A stretch of DNA of 64,000 nt from Pseudomonas asuensis (GTDB lineage Bacteria; Pseudomonadota; Gammaproteobacteria; Pseudomonadales; Pseudomonadaceae), in assembly GCF_014646755.1 (NCBI RefSeq), contig NZ_BMNW01000002.1, positions 244,025-308,024 of the forward strand. The letters run 5' to 3'. A program made the position numbers and the translations under genes. This document shows, one piece after another, positions 57,272 through 64,000 of this stretch (position 1 is its first letter; every line of letters begins with the position of its first letter). The notes beneath the pieces were generated by a model. It saw only the letters and a program-made list of their open reading frames with translations. It was not told where the DNA came from and did not search any database.

Positions 57272-58405
57272 TTATGCGCTGCGCTGCTCAAGCGGTACAT
57301 AAGGCCGCTGCTCAACGCCGGTATATTCCGCACTCGGGCGAATAATGCGGTTGTTGACTCGCTGTTCGAACACGTGAGATGCCCAGCCCGTGACCCGCGA
57401 ACAGACAAAGATAGGGGTGAACAACTTGGTGGGAATACCCATGAAGTGGTACGCGGACGCGTGGTAGAAATCGGCATTGGGAAACAGCTTTTTCTGCTCC
57501 CACATAGTGTGGTCGATCGCTTCGGAGACAGGAAACAACACCGTATCGCCTACCTCCTGGGACAGCTTTTTCGACCAGATCTTGATGACCTCATTGCGCG
57601 GGTCCGAATCCTTGTAGACCGCATGGCCGAAGCCCATGATCTTGTCCTTGCGCTCCAGCATGCCAAGCGTGCCCTCAATAGCCTCTTGGGGTGATTTGAA
57701 ACGCTGAATCATCTCCATGGCTGCTTCGTTGGCACCGCCATGCAGCGGGCCGCGCAGTGACCCAATCGCACCGGTAATGCAGGAATACATATCCGAGAGC
57801 GTGGACGCGCACACACGCGCGGTAAACGTCGAGGCGTTGAACTCATGCTCGGCATAAAGAATCAGCGACACATTCATGACCTTGCGGTGCAGTTCATTAG
57901 GCGCCTTGCCGTGCAGGAGCTTGAGGAAGTGTCCGGCAATGGAAGGTTCGTCCGTCATGCAATTGATGCGTACACCCTGATGACTGAAGCGATACCAGTA
58001 GCACATGATGGCTGGTAACGCGGCCAGTAACCGATCCGATACAGCCTGCTGTTGCTCAAAGCTGCGCTCCGGCTCCAGGTTGCCCAGCATTGAAACGCCG
58101 GTCCGCATCACATCCATCGGGTGCGCCTGCGCCGGGATGCGCTCAAGCACCTCCTTCAATGACTGAGGCAGATCACGCAGGGGCATGAGTCGATTCAGGT
58201 AATCATTCAGCTGTTCCCGAGTCGGCAGTTCGCCCTGGAATAACAGATAAGCCACCTCTTCAAACTGGGCATGCTCGGCCAGCTCGCGTACGTCATAACC
58301 CCGATAGGTCAGACCAGCGCCCTCTTTACCTACGGTAGACAAGGCTGTCTGGCCAGCAACCTGACCACGAAGGCCCGCGCCGCTCAGTACTTTTGCTTCA
58401 GCCAC
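57272..58405 (-). CDS. prpC: 2-methylcitrate synthase
   Basis: A 377-residue citrate synthase family enzyme that condenses propionyl-CoA with oxaloacetate. The catalytic triad is H222 (GPLHGGANEAAMEM), H261 (MGFGHAVYKDSDPR) and D312 (NADFYHASAYHFMGIP). LTYRGYDVRELAEHAQFEEVAYLL at the N-terminus is typical. The size is that of 2-methylcitrate synthases, shorter than GltA. It starts with GTG, preceded by AGGAGAG eight bases upstream. It is 60 bp from both prpB and prpD. A CA motif lies in the leader. Confidence 0.94.
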   Translation of the reverse strand: MAEAKVLSGAGLRGQVAGQTALSTVGKEGAGLTYRGYDVRELAEHAQFEEVAYLLFQGELPTREQLNDYLNRLMPLRDLPQSLKEVLERIPAQAHPMDVMRTGVSMLGNLEPERSFEQQQAVSDRLLAALPAIMCYWYRFSHQGVRINCMTDEPSIAGHFLKLLHGKAPNELHRKVMNVSLILYAEHEFNASTFTARVCASTLSDMYSCITGAIGSLRGPLHGGANEAAMEMIQRFKSPQEAIEGTLGMLERKDKIMGFGHAVYKDSDPRNEVIKIWSKKLSQEVGDTVLFPVSEAIDHTMWEQKKLFPNADFYHASAYHFMGIPTKLFTPIFVCSRVTGWASHVFEQRVNNRIIRPSAEYTGVEQRPYVPLEQRSA

Positions 58406-58424
58406 TGCTCTCTCCTTTCTTGAA

Positions 58425-58432
58425 GTTGTTAT
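58425..58432 (-). promoter_or_regulatory. CA-rich motif in prpB-prpC intergenic region
   Basis: The minus strand reads ATAACAAC, followed by TTCAAGAAAGGAG. It is a short AAN-type Hfq/Crc candidate before prpC. Confidence 0.35.
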
Positions 58433-58465
58433 GGATGGTGCAATTGCAATGATCCGGTTAGTGCG

Positions 58466-59362
58466 TCAGTGCTTTTTCTGAGCAAAGAGTGCATCGAGCT
58501 TTTGCTCGAACGCGTGATAACCAATGCTTTCGTACAGCTCCATGCGCGTTTGCATGGTGTCGACAACATTTTTTTGCGTACCGTCGCGCCGAATGGCGGT
58601 ATAGACGTTTTCAGCCGCCTTGTTCATGGCACGGAAGGCCGACAAGGGATAGAGCACCAGCGAAACATCTGCGGAGGCCAGCTCCTCGGTTGTAAATAGC
58701 GGTGTTGAGCCAAACTCCGTAATGTTTGCCAGCACCGGCACCTTTACCGAGCCTGCAAATTCCTTGTACATCCCAAGCTCGGTTATGGCCTCGGGAAAAA
58801 TCATGTCCGCACCGGCTTCCACACAGGCACAGGCACGGTCAATGGCCGACTGCAACCCTTCAACCGCCAATGCATCGGTTCGCGCCATGATCACAAAGCT
58901 GTCATCGGTGCGGGCATCTACGGCGGCCTTGATGCGGTCAACCATTTCCTGTTGCGAGACAATCTCTTTGTTAGGCCGATGGCCGCAGCGCTTGGCACCT
59001 ACCTGATCCTCGATATGCATGGCCGCCGCGCCAAACTTGATCATCGACTTGACCGTACGGGCAACATTGAACGCCGAGGAGCCAAACCCCGTATCCACAT
59101 CTACCAGTAACGGCAAATCACATACATCGGTAATCCGCCGAACATCAGTCAGGACGTCGTCCAGACTAGAGATCCCTAAATCCGGCAAGCCTAGTGAACC
59201 GGCCGCCACACCGCCACCAGAAAGGTAAATGGCTTTAAAGCCGGCGTGCTTGGCTAACAATGCATGATTGGCATTGATAGTGCCGACCACTTGAAGCGGA
59301 TGTTCATTAACTACTGCCTCTCGGAACCGTTGCCCGGGGCGCATGGAAAGACCCTGACTCAT
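58466..59362 (-). CDS. prpB: 2-methylisocitrate lyase
   Basis: A 298-residue PEP mutase/isocitrate lyase family enzyme that splits 2-methylisocitrate to succinate and pyruvate. The catalytic loop KRCGH is at 124-128 (C126), LVDVDTGFG binds the metal, and [18 protein letters not shown] is present near residues 46-63. The start overlaps the prpR stop by four bases (ATGA), so translation is coupled to the regulator gene, with GAGGTG upstream. Confidence 0.95.
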   Translation of the reverse strand: MSQGLSMRPGQRFREAVVNEHPLQVVGTINANHALLAKHAGFKAIYLSGGGVAAGSLGLPDLGISSLDDVLTDVRRITDVCDLPLLVDVDTGFGSSAFNVARTVKSMIKFGAAAMHIEDQVGAKRCGHRPNKEIVSQQEMVDRIKAAVDARTDDSFVIMARTDALAVEGLQSAIDRACACVEAGADMIFPEAITELGMYKEFAGSVKVPVLANITEFGSTPLFTTEELASADVSLVLYPLSAFRAMNKAAENVYTAIRRDGTQKNVVDTMQTRMELYESIGYHAFEQKLDALFAQKKH

Positions 59363-60108
59363 GACTCACCTCTATTCTTGTTGGCAGAAGCAACCGCTAC
59401 AGTGGCCCCTTCAGGTTGGTGTTGAGTGTCTAGTTGGCGCTCGATATTGCGGCGTGATGCTGCAATGTGGCGCTGCATCAAGAGTTCGGCCAGCTCACCG
59501 TCACGGTCAGCGATGGCGTCGAGAATACGATGATGTTCAGCAAAGGCCTGACGCGGTCGATTGGGCGTAGCTGAGAATTGAATTCGGTACATGCGCACCA
59601 ACTGGTACAGCTCATCGCACAGCATGCGAGTCAGTGTGCGGTTTCGGCTGCCCTGGATGATTCGGTAGTGAAAATCATGATCACCCTCCTGCTGGTAGTA
59701 CCCGATACCCGCCCGAAATGAAGCATCTTGTTCATGGGTTTCCAGCACATGACGTAGCTCTTCGATCTCCGCTTCGGTCATGCGCTCAGCTGCCAGCCGG
59801 CACGCCATCCCTTCGAGAGATTCACGGATCTCGTACAGCTCAACCAGCTCTTCAAGCCCTAGTGAGACAACACGGGCACCTACATGAGGAACGCGTACAA
59901 CCAGCTTTTGCCCTTCTAACCGGTGGATGGCCTCCCGTAGAGGCCCCCGACTGATTCCGTACAGACGCGCCAGCTCAGGCTCGGAAATTTTGCTGCCGGG
60001 CTTGATCTCACCTTGAATGATGGCGGCCTGAATCCTTCGGAAAACATGCTCGGAAAGCGTCTCGCTTTCGGGACTGCCACCAAGAGATATTTCGCTGAAC
60101 TGATTCAT
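59359..60108 (-). CDS. prpR: GntR/FCD-family regulator of the methylcitrate locus
   Basis: A 249-residue regulator. The HTH at ~18-80 has [38 protein letters not shown], and the FCD domain follows at ~95-225, with [17 protein letters not shown]. The GntR-prpB-prpC order is characteristic of Pseudomonas and related genera, unlike the sigma-54 PrpR activator of enterobacteria. It starts the four-gene unit and overlaps prpB. Palindromic TGTCGACA sites upstream suggest autorepression. The name follows position, because several unrelated prp regulators share it. Confidence 0.85.
   Translation of the reverse strand: MNQFSEISLGGSPESETLSEHVFRRIQAAIIQGEIKPGSKISEPELARLYGISRGPLREAIHRLEGQKLVVRVPHVGARVVSLGLEELVELYEIRESLEGMACRLAAERMTEAEIEELRHVLETHEQDASFRAGIGYYQQEGDHDFHYRIIQGSRNRTLTRMLCDELYQLVRMYRIQFSATPNRPRQAFAEHHRILDAIADRDGELAELLMQRHIAASRRNIERQLDTQHQPEGATVAVASANKNRGES
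59373..59384 (-). promoter_or_regulatory. CA-rich motif at the end of prpR, ahead of prpB
   Basis: The minus strand reads CCAACAAGAATA, just before GAGGTG of prpB and inside the prpR 3' end. Confidence 0.4.
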
Positions 60109-60109
60109 A

Positions 60110-60119
60110 GTGTCGACAC
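60110..60119. promoter_or_regulatory. Candidate PrpR operator
   Basis: GTGTCGACAC is a perfect 10-bp palindrome directly before the prpR ATG, containing the TGTCGACA core. A related GTGTCAACA lies at 60172-60180. Both fit GntR/FCD operators. Confidence 0.5.
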
Positions 60120-60332
60120 ATTTATAATTTTATTAGGCTTTACACCAAACACTAGGCCTTAAATTACTAAAGTGTCAACAATCTTAATGCCGTATAGTTT
60201 TTAAGCGTTGCCGATCAATTAGCCCTGGAAATCTGCACAACACCATGCGCCATCCGTCCGGGTCTTCATACGTCAGACCGTTATCCAACCAATATGGGTT
60301 TTCTGGTGAAACAGGTTAGTGTCCCAGGTTTA

Positions 60333-60601
60333 TCAGCCATTTTTGTGTGACGCTAAATGTTGCCTTATTGAAGTATAAAACCAGCAAATTATCCCTACTG
60401 GGCGCGGGACATGGCTGCATTGTTCATGTTGGGTAAACTCCAGATGCACCTCTCGCCTTGGCAGACCCAACATGATGCCGTCATAACTGGCATACCCTCA
60501 AAGCGCGCAAGCTCAGGCAAACCAAGTCCTTGCTTATAAAATTCAGCAACCGCCTCAGGTTGATCTGTAGGACGCGTAAAGCGGATCTGGATAGGCTTCA
60601 T
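60333..60601 (-). pseudogene. Frameshifted VOC (glyoxalase-like) family gene
   Basis: The frame starts at 60601 (MKPIQIRFTRPTDQPEAVAEFYKQGLGLPELARFEG, with GGTGGA upstream) and matches the first strand-helix unit of VOC-fold proteins. A frameshift occurs near 60490. The matching continuation lies in another frame: SYDGIMLGLPRREVHLEFTQHEQ and on to a stop at 60333. The second half of the VOC dimer fold, normally about 60 more residues, is also missing. The gene is therefore both frameshifted and truncated. The family includes glyoxalase and dioxygenase relatives; function is not assignable. Confidence 0.75.
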
Positions 60602-60835
60602 TGGAATTCCACCCTGATGACTGACGACTCTATGAGGATAGGACGGTATGGCGAGCAGGTAGCCACCCTGAAGTTGGCTCATGCTTGAGACCGTAGAAGG
60701 TCATCGCTGAACGAGATTTACACGCGTTCAGATAGCGTAAAGATAAGAGTGATTAGGCCTTGGCCTAAAGCTACGTACGAAAGGCTGCACTCGGGCTTTA
60801 GTGCACAGGCAGGCTACTAACCGGGCTGATACATT

Positions 60836-60985
60836 CTATTTTGCTGAAAGATAAGCGATAGCGCTCGTCAGCTCATAGATTGAGGCTGGCTTAACCAGAT
60901 GCATATCAAACCCTGCTGCCTTAGAAAGCCCACGGTCTTTAGGCGCGAAACTAATCTTTGTCTGAATAACCGTGTACAAGCCCGA
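60836..60985 (-). pseudogene. Remnant of a response-regulator receiver domain
   Basis: Reading the minus strand toward the stop at 60836 gives APKDRGLSKAAGFDMHLVKP followed by ASIYELTSAIAYLSAK. The pattern DRxxSxxAGFDxHLVKP is the alpha4-beta5 end of a receiver (REC) domain, with the conserved lysine in VKP. Just upstream, HGYSDKD appears in a different frame, as expected for a TGYSDKDR segment split by a frameshift. No intact upstream domain exists. It is probably the tail of a hybrid histidine kinase or regulator. The fragment is too short for ordinary gene callers. Confidence 0.75.
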
Positions 60986-61022
60986 CTGAGCACGTAGATT
61001 GCTTTAGAAAAGCTTGTTAAGT

Positions 61023-61479
61023 ATGGCGGTAATAAAAAGAGATTTGATCAAACTTGCGGTGGCTGTCCGGTTCGACGTTATCGTCCACGGCGGCAACTGC
61101 CAATGTCAAATGGGTGCAGGAATCGCGAAAACTATAAAACAAGTCTTTCCAAAGGCCTATAAAGCCGATTGCATGACCCTTAAAGGCTCACGCGAAAAGC
61201 TAGGTACTTATTCACGTGTGACGGTTACGCGGGATAACTATCAAGCCTACGATCGTGAACGCATACACCCAGTTTCACTGGCGTGGTAACGGCGTTAAGG
61301 CAGATTATGAAGCCATTCGCTCCGTTATAAAGGCTATTTGTTACGATTTTGCTGAATACCGTATCGCTTATCCGCTTATAGGTGCCGGACTTGTAGGTAG
61401 CGACTAGAGCATTATCAGTGCCATTATCGATGAAGAACGTGCAGGCCTTGATCATACTCTGGCCGAGTGCGCGTCTTAA
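61023..61479 (+). pseudogene. Broken macro-domain (ADP-ribose-binding) gene
   Basis: The first frame from 61023 encodes AVIKRDLIKLAVAVRFDVIVHGGNCQCQMGAGIAKTIKQVFPKAYKAD, the start of a macro domain with the glycine loop GxxCQCxMGAGIA. A frameshift near 61250 splits it; the rest reads IVNAYTQFHWRGNGVKADYEAIRSV in another frame. An in-frame TAG at 61405 replaces the codon after GLVGSD, where relatives have tryptophan, and the frame ends at 61477. Intact homologs are ~150 residues. Thus at least two independent inactivating changes are visible. Relatives remove or bind ADP-ribose. Confidence 0.8.
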
Positions 61480-61577
61480 GGTTTGCCTGACGTTTCCACC
61501 AGCAATACCGCGGGCCTCCCTGACGGATGAGTACCCTTTGCAGCGCGGCCAAACGTCAACAGCCGCCCAGGCAAACC
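61480..61577. repeat. Two-part inverted repeat after the macro pseudogene
   Basis: GGTTTGCCT-GACGTTT (61480-61495) is mirrored by AAACGTC (61551-61557) and AGGCAAACC (61569-61577), with an 11-base insertion between the two right-hand arms. Interior is ~55 bases. It starts on the base after the macro pseudogene stop. Confidence 0.45.
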
Positions 61578-61608
61578 CTAACGGACTAATGGTTAGTCAG
61601 GGCTCTTA

Positions 61609-61743
61609 TCACCCTAACGGGCTGTCGTCCACGTCTGGTCTCTCATCCATATTGGGCGTGTCCTTGGTATCAGGAACGTCACCGTATTCATCGTACTCAT
61701 CAGGCGTTTGGCCTTGATCAGGCGCAGTCTCTTGATTGCTCAT
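61609..61743 (-). CDS. Tiny acidic protein, 44 aa
   Basis: The minus strand from ATG at 61743 encodes MSNQETAPDQGQTPDEYDEYGD and further acidic, proline-rich residues ending DDSPLG before TGA and TAA stops. It is intrinsically disordered in appearance and strongly acidic. AGGTG lies seven bases upstream of the ATG. No family is recognised. It starts five bases after the stop of a 68-codon ORF, hinting at a pair. Such proteins are common near stress genes but no function is assigned. Confidence 0.45.
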   Translation of the reverse strand: MSNQETAPDQGQTPDEYDEYGDVPDTKDTPNMDERPDVDDSPLG

Positions 61744-61748
61744 AATAT

Positions 61749-61955
61749 TCACCTCGCGTGTTTGTCATTCGATTCCTGAGTCGGGCAGGCGTTCAACAGA
61801 ACGTGCGACCTGCAGCCAGCTGATTCGGCAAGCGTCATCCTCTGCCGCGCTCGTGCCTGTTGCGTCCAGAAACAAGCGTTAATGGTTTGAGGTAGTTGAA
61901 AGCGTTCAAGCCGCCCATACTCGGACAGGTGCAAGACGTAACGCTTTCCCAGCAT
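61749..61955 (-). CDS. Small hypothetical ORF, 68 aa
   Basis: A frame of 68 codons on the minus strand: MLGKRYVLHLSEYGRLERF followed by a basic, cysteine-containing stretch. Its stop codon region contains the AGGTG ribosome binding site of the acidic ORF, so the two would be coupled. Its own start has no clear ribosome binding site. It lies opposite the rnk promoter region. A real gene is possible but not certain. Confidence 0.3.
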   Translation of the reverse strand: MLGKRYVLHLSEYGRLERFQLPQTINACFWTQQARARQRMTLAESAGCRSHVLLNACPTQESNDKHAR

Positions 61956-61991
61956 TCATAACAGGATGCCTACTTCCCTTAGGGAGCCTTT

Positions 61992-62405
61992 ATGACCCTG
62001 AAACCGAATATTCTCGTGTCCTCATTGGACCTTGAGCGGATAGAAGACCTGCTCGACTCGCTGCCCGCCGGCGAGCACTCACTGCAAACCGCCTTACAGG
62101 AGGAGCTTGGCCGAGCGGATATCGTTGACCCGCATGAGATACCGCCTACGGTAGTCACCATGAACTCGACGGTGCGCTTCAGCATGGAGGCAACCGGCGA
62201 AGAATTCTGTAAAACACTTGTATATCTCAAGAGTCTTGCAGGGGATACGGAACAGATTTCTATCCTTGCCCCTGTAGGCAGTGCGCTACTGGGGCTGTCC
62301 ATCGGCGATTACATTGAGTGGCCTACCCTTGGTAAAGGGATGCTCAAGGTCAGAATAATGGGCATTCCTTTCCAGCCTGAACAGGCCGGGCAGTATCATC
62401 GATAG
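61992..62405 (+). CDS. rnk: Nucleoside diphosphate kinase regulator Rnk
   Basis: A 137-residue GreA/GreB C-terminal domain protein of the Rnk type. It has an N-terminal coiled region (LVSSLDLERIEDLLDSLPAGEHSLQTALQEELGRADIV) and the FKBP-like GreA domain with VTMNSTVRF, ISILAPVGSALLGLSIGDYIEW and LKVRIMGIPFQPEQAGQYHR. Rnk binds RNA polymerase near the secondary channel and affects nucleotide and alginate levels in Pseudomonas. AGGGAG precedes the ATG. A hairpin follows the stop. Confidence 0.92.
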   Translation: MTLKPNILVSSLDLERIEDLLDSLPAGEHSLQTALQEELGRADIVDPHEIPPTVVTMNSTVRFSMEATGEEFCKTLVYLKSLAGDTEQISILAPVGSALLGLSIGDYIEWPTLGKGMLKVRIMGIPFQPEQAGQYHR

Positions 62406-62416
62406 GCTGATGGCGA

Positions 62417-62435
62417 GGAGCGCAGGGCGCGCTCC
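62417..62435 (+). terminator. Terminator hairpin after rnk
   Basis: A perfect 7-bp stem (GGAGCGC / GCGCTCC) with a five-base loop, followed by CCTTCTTA. It lies between convergent genes. Confidence 0.6.
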
Positions 62436-62444
62436 CCTTCTTAC

Positions 62445-63500
62445 TCAAGCCTTCATTAACGCCTGGATGTCGTTGTAGAGCGCCTTGGGTATCCACACCC
62501 CCTCACGCACGCTCTTTTCACGAGCCTCATAACGCCGCTGCGAAGGCAGGCGTGCCCCTTGGGCTACCATGGCCTCAAACAGTTTTTCTGCCCTGGCAAG
62601 CTCGGCATCGGCCTGCTCACCCAAAAAGCGTTGTGGGTCGATAGCAATAATCAACTCGCCGCCCATGGAGGTTACGCGCGCGCCGGCGTCAAAGGCCAGC
62701 GACTCGGCACTGGTCATGTCGGCAATCAGGGGACCAGCTATCAATTCCACCATCGCCGCTAGGGCTGAGCCTTTATGCCCGCCAAAGGTCAGCATGGCGC
62801 CTTTATCCAGTACCGTAGCCGGATCGGTGCAGGGCTTGCCTTCAGCATCAACGCCCCACCCTTCAGGAATCGGCTTACCCGCGCGGCGATGCAATTCGAT
62901 CTCGCCGCGCGCCACCATGCTGGTTGCAAAATCAAAGATAAATGCCGGTTTGTTTGGACGCGGCCAGCCAAAGGCAAAAGGATTGGTTCCAAACAGCGGC
63001 TTGCTCCCACCGGCAGGCATCACCCAGGCATGGCTGGGCGTACAGGCCAACGCAACCAGACCAGCATCAGTGAGTGGCTCGATGTCTGCCCACAGCGCTG
63101 AAAAATGTGCGCAATGATTGATGCCCAACGCTGCGATACCTAGCGTTTTGGCTTTTTGGACAAGGTGTGGCAATGCCATCTGATAAGCGACTTGCGAGAA
63201 TCCGCCCTTGGCATCGATGCGTAAAAGGGCTGGAGCCATGTCATGCAACTCGGGCTCGGCATCAGGTGAGACCTTACCTGCCCTAAAGGTATTGATGCAT
63301 GACAGCAGTCGGTACAGCCCGTGGGATGAGCAACCGTCGCGCTCGCCCGCCACCAGTGTTTCGGTGACGTACCGGACATGGGCCGCGGTAAAACCGTAGT
63401 GTTCGAGCACGCGTGTCGCTAGTGCTCTTACTTCATCCAAGGTGAGGTGAACGGTGTCCCCTTCGCGTGTAGGCCGCTCGGGAGCGCTGGAGGCAGTCAT
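62445..63500 (-). CDS. Ldh/DpkA-family oxidoreductase (delta1-piperideine/pyrroline-2-carboxylate reductase-like)
   Basis: A 351-residue malate/L-lactate dehydrogenase-family reductase with the fold of DpkA (delta1-piperideine-2-carboxylate/pyrroline-2-carboxylate reductase). Landmarks are AGERDGCSSHGLYRL (active-site histidine), ALGINHCAHFSALWADIEPL, KPLFGTNPFAFGWPRP, IFDFATSMVARGEI and LTFGGHKGSALAAMVELIAGPL. AAAAAAGGAG precedes the ATG. The gene is separated from the second kdgD by a terminator, although both lie on the minus strand. In hydroxyproline and lysine breakdown such reductases act close to 2-oxoglutarate semialdehyde, also the product of KdgD. The exact substrate cannot be settled from sequence. 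Confidence 0.8.
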   Translation of the reverse strand: MTASSAPERPTREGDTVHLTLDEVRALATRVLEHYGFTAAHVRYVTETLVAGERDGCSSHGLYRLLSCINTFRAGKVSPDAEPELHDMAPALLRIDAKGGFSQVAYQMALPHLVQKAKTLGIAALGINHCAHFSALWADIEPLTDAGLVALACTPSHAWVMPAGGSKPLFGTNPFAFGWPRPNKPAFIFDFATSMVARGEIELHRRAGKPIPEGWGVDAEGKPCTDPATVLDKGAMLTFGGHKGSALAAMVELIAGPLIADMTSAESLAFDAGARVTSMGGELIIAIDPQRFLGEQADAELARAEKLFEAMVAQGARLPSQRRYEAREKSVREGVWIPKALYNDIQALMKA

Positions 63501-63593
63501 ACATTCTCCTTTTTTAGAATTGTCGTATCAGAGAAACAATCAGAGGTATTGTCGATCGGGCAAGGCAGGCAGCCAGGATTTGCTTTTTAACCC

Positions 63594-63628
63594 GTTCATA
63601 GACCCGCCGGGGTGGCGGGCCTATGAAC
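63594..63628 (-). terminator. Strong terminator after the second kdgD
   Basis: A 15-pair stem (GTTCATAGGCCCGCC / GGCGGGTCTATGAAC, one wobble) with a five-base loop. On the minus strand it is followed by GGGTTAAAAAGC. Confidence 0.7.
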
Positions 63629-63634
63629 ACAGGT

Positions 63635-64000
63635 TTACTGCGGGCCGAGCTTTTCGATCAGCGCAGCCAGACGCTCGTACTCGTCAGGCTTGAGCTCAGT
63701 CAGCGGTGCACGTACCGGACCAGCGTCATAACCTGCGATTTTCGCACCCGCCTTGACGATGCTCACCGCATAGCCCGAGCAGCGATTGCGGATGTCCAGG
63801 TATGGCAGGAAGAAATCATCGATCAGCTTGCCTACAGTCTCATGGTCGTCTGCAGCGACGGCCTTGTAGAAGTCCATGGCCGTCTTGGGGATGAAGTTGA
63901 ACACTGCCGAGGAGTACACCGGTACGCCCAGGGCCTTGTAGGCCGCTGCGTAGACTTCAGCAGTCGGCAGACCGCCCAGGTAGGTGAAGCGATCACCCAG
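63635..64000 (-). CDS. kdgD: 5-dehydro-4-deoxyglucarate dehydratase, copy 2 (3' part, cut by window end)
   Basis: The last 121 codons of a KdgD gene, running off the window. They equal the C-terminus of the copy at 14081-14992 except for one amino acid (Ile to Val at residue 230 of copy 1). At nucleotide level 22 of 366 positions differ, 21 of them silent. All differences lie between 14710 and 14920 of copy 1 coordinates; the 83 bases before and 72 bases after are identical. The stop context and downstream terminator are different from copy 1, so the duplication does not extend beyond the stop. The Schiff-base lysine region lies outside the window. Confidence 0.95.
   Translation of the reverse strand: MGDRFTYLGGLPTAEVYAAAYKALGVPVYSSAVFNFIPKTAMDFYKAVAADDHETVGKLIDDFFLPYLDIRNRCSGYAVSIVKAGAKIAGYDAGPVRAPLTELKPDEYERLAALIEKLGPQ

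Noticed and set aside
1..64000. Insertion sequences, transposases, integrases, CRISPR arrays, tRNA or rRNA genes
   Set aside because: None were recognised on either strand by reading; no phage or plasmid genes are present.

Overview
The window looks like chromosomal DNA of a Pseudomonas-type gammaproteobacterium, mid-fifties percent GC by eye. The evidence is gene content known from Pseudomonas (gal gallate genes, a GntR-controlled prp locus, an AraC-linked isoleucine operon, OprD porin, DctA-type carrier, Rnk) and A-rich CA motifs of the Hfq/Crc type ahead of many catabolic genes. The low GC would fit a P. luteola-like lineage, but that is only an inference. No rRNA, tRNA, CRISPR array or insertion sequence was seen.

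Layout. 0-3.4 kb: 3' end of bglX, a DUF445 membrane protein, a parvulin and a hypothetical protein. 3.4-8.3 kb: MHS transporter-mmsA-mmsB (valine end pathway) with a divergent LysR gene. 8.5-12.1 kb: pqiAABC envelope lipid transport genes with pqiA split in two. 12.6-22.1 kb: a DUF2628 protein, then a glucarate block (GntR regulator, kdgD, gudP, gudD, tctCBA, 2-hydroxyacid dehydrogenase). 22.3-25.6 kb: an Nramp-family gene without the usual metal motifs, a sugar-porter remnant, a DUF1826 gene behind a Zur-like box, and a Sel1 lipoprotein. 25.6-33.5 kb: branched-chain acyl-CoA degradation (hydratase, dehydrogenase, thiolase, SDR, acyl-CoA synthetase, AraC regulator, 3-hydroxyisobutyryl-CoA hydrolase). 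33.6-42.3 kb: small ORF, chemoreceptor, MHS transporter, DHH-like protein, UvrA-like ATPase, shikimate dehydrogenase-like protein. 42.3-44.0 kb: a very AT-rich island with a secreted GH5 glycosidase. 44.0-55.5 kb: gallate degradation (OprD porin, DctA-type carrier, PDC hydrolase, LysR, galDCB, tandem-HTH galR, galA, galT). 55.7-60.1 kb: methylcitrate locus prpR-prpB-prpC-prpD. 60.3-61.6 kb: three decayed genes in a row (VOC, response-regulator receiver, macro domain) and an inverted repeat. 61.6-64 kb: two tiny ORFs, rnk, a Ldh/DpkA-family reductase and the end of a second kdgD.

How it fits together. Valine and isoleucine breakdown give propionyl-CoA, which PrpC condenses with oxaloacetate; gallate breakdown by GalA-GalD-GalB-GalC yields pyruvate plus oxaloacetate. 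Glucarate goes via GudD and KdgD to 2-oxoglutarate semialdehyde. The two kdgD copies lie in opposite orientation about 49 kb apart and are nearly identical in the visible part, so they could mediate inversion of most of this window. The most unusual items are the shared CA leader motifs, the double-HTH GalR, the motif-less Nramp protein and the pseudogene cluster at 60.3-61.5 kb.
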